A stretch of 64,000 nt of DNA, taken from assembly GCA_031291445.1 (NCBI GenBank), contig JARLJA010000208.1, positions 1 to 64,000 of the forward strand, read 5' to 3'. Under the pieces are notes generated by a model, which saw only the letters and a list, made by a program, of their open reading frames with translations, did not search any database and had not been told where the DNA came from. Positions within the stretch are counted from its first letter, which is position 1; each line of letters opens with the position of its first letter. Positions 63,061 through 64,000 of the stretch are shown here, piece after piece. A program made the position numbers and the translations under genes. This DNA is from Xanthobacteraceae bacterium (GTDB lineage Bacteria > Pseudomonadota > Alphaproteobacteria > Rhizobiales > Xanthobacteraceae).

Positions 63061-63089
63061 GGCGCGGGAAATCTCGCGCCGTTTGTTTT
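63061..63089 (+). terminator. Candidate leader attenuator of rplU
   Basis: GGCGCGGG-AAAT-CTCGCGCC forms an 8-bp stem (one G-U) with a tetraloop, followed by GTTTGTTTT. It lies inside the leader, 5-35 nt after the predicted start, so it looks like an attenuator or regulated terminator. Confidence 0.6.
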
Positions 63090-63225
63090 GGCATGCCTTT
63101 CGCGTTTCCTTCGTGAAGCGATGTGATCGGCGCAGGCGGCCAGACATCACAACACAGCGACTGAAAAAAAGCCGGCCCGGACCAAACGTCCGAGGCGCGG
63201 GGCATGAACACGAAGGATAACAACG

Positions 63226-63612
63226 ATGTTCGCAGTCATCAAAACCGGCGGCAAGCAATACCGCGTCGTTCCGGATGATGTACTTACGATTGGCAAGATC
63301 GAAGGCCAGGTCGGCACGATCGTGCAGCTGGGTGAAGTGCTGGTGCTCGGCGGCGACACCCCGACGCTGGGCGTGCCGCTGGTGGCGGGCGCCTCGGTCG
63401 CGGCCGAGGTGCTGGACCACAGGCGCGGTCCCAAGGTGATCGCGTTCAAGAAGCGCCGCCGCAAGAATTCGCGCCGCAAGCGCGGCTATCGCGATGAATT
63501 GACCACGATCCGCGTCACCGAGATTCTCGCCGACGGCAAGGCCCCGACCATCGGGCCGCGGCCGAAGCGGGTCAAGGCGCCGGCGGAAGCCACCGCCGAG
63601 GCGGCCGAGTAA
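63226..63612 (+). CDS. rplU: Ribosomal protein L21
   Basis: A 128-residue 50S subunit protein with MFAVIKTGGKQYRVVPDDVL, GKIEGQVG, and VIAFKKRRRKNSRRKRGYRD, plus an alphaproteobacterial Ala/Glu/Pro-rich extension. It binds 23S rRNA next to L20. AAGGA precedes the ATG. It forms an operon with rpmA 90 nt downstream. Confidence 0.98.
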   Translation: MFAVIKTGGKQYRVVPDDVLTIGKIEGQVGTIVQLGEVLVLGGDTPTLGVPLVAGASVAAEVLDHRRGPKVIAFKKRRRKNSRRKRGYRDELTTIRVTEILADGKAPTIGPRPKRVKAPAEATAEAAE

Positions 63613-63702
63613 GGCCGCCCGACCGGGCCACCAGACAAAACGTGAGATGATTCCCAAGCGGAATCGGGTTAGAAACAGTCCTTAGGATTTCGGAGACGAG
63701 CA

Positions 63703-63975
63703 ATGGCTCACAAAAAAGCAGGCGGCTCTTCGCGCAACGGCCGTGATTCCGCGGGCAAGCGCCTCGGCATCAAGGCGTTCGGTGGCGAGCTCGTCATTCC
63801 GGGCAACATCATCGCGCGTCAGCGCGGCACCACCTGGCACCCCGGCCTTAATGTTGGCATGGGCACCGATCATACCATTTTCGCCAAGGTCGAAGGCCGC
63901 GTCGAGTTCCGTGCGAAAGCCAATGGCCGCACCTTCATCTCGGTGATTCCGGTGACCGAGGCCGCGGCCGAATAA
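63703..63975 (+). CDS. rpmA: Ribosomal protein L27
   Basis: A 90-residue 50S protein: [60 protein letters not shown]. Its N-terminal tail reaches the peptidyl-transferase centre. GGAG precedes the ATG. No N-terminal cleavage motif of the Firmicutes type is present. Confidence 0.98.
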   Translation: MAHKKAGGSSRNGRDSAGKRLGIKAFGGELVIPGNIIARQRGTTWHPGLNVGMGTDHTIFAKVEGRVEFRAKANGRTFISVIPVTEAAAE

Positions 63976-64000
63976 ACGGTGGACACAAATCAAGTCCGCC

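Overview
The window is high-GC alphaproteobacterial DNA, most likely Bradyrhizobium or a close relative (Nitrobacteraceae). The gene order fixR-nifA, the NifA cysteine motif C-x11-C-x19-C-x4-C, a liv-type ABC operon and many palindromic intergenic repeats all point that way. No search was run, so the genus is an inference.

Layout. 1-3.6 kb is the edge of a nitrogen-fixation cluster on the minus strand: fixR, nifA, an FdxN-type ferredoxin and the start of sufB. Sigma-54 promoters and TGT-N10-ACA activator sites are visible upstream of fixR and of the ferredoxin gene. 3.6-9.6 kb holds stress and carbon genes: a DUF892 ferritin-like protein, a cupin, phosphoketolase, small basic proteins and an unusual SDR. 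9.8-25.3 kb is a catabolic region: a five-gene branched-chain-type ABC transporter, then a HAD protein, a NadC-type phosphoribosyltransferase, an amidohydrolase, an aldehyde dehydrogenase, an OMP-decarboxylase-like protein, a CobW GTPase and a CinA C-terminal protein, with a divergent MocR regulator, a luciferase-like monooxygenase and a GreA-like factor. Several enzymes of nucleotide-metabolism families here carry altered active-site residues, so the locus may be a repurposed, undescribed pathway.

25.3-36.7 kb is a defence and toxin-antitoxin island: an orphan antitoxin with a decayed PIN toxin, a GIY-YIG protein, a type I restriction system (hsdM-hsdS-hsdR) with a brnT-brnA pair inside the operon, two VapBC-like pairs and a Fic pair.

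About 36.8-58.3 kb looks like an integrative and mobilizable element in the 3' end of tRNA-Ser(CGA). The right end carries a tyrosine integrase, an AlpA-like regulator, the traA relaxase-helicase, traC/traD and a recognisable oriT; no type IV secretion genes are present. The cargo includes an SMR pump, a Tat-exported N-terminal-nucleophile amide hydrolase, three paralogous Tat-type amidohydrolases sharing an N-terminal MCLxC motif, two related outer-membrane-type barrel proteins, an MFS exporter, an LssY_C protein and an OpgC acyltransferase. I infer an export, import and periplasmic hydrolysis system for an unidentified amide or related compound.

58.4-64 kb is core chromosome: two c-di-GMP enzymes separated by dense palindromic repeats, then rplU-rpmA behind a strong promoter and a candidate leader attenuator.
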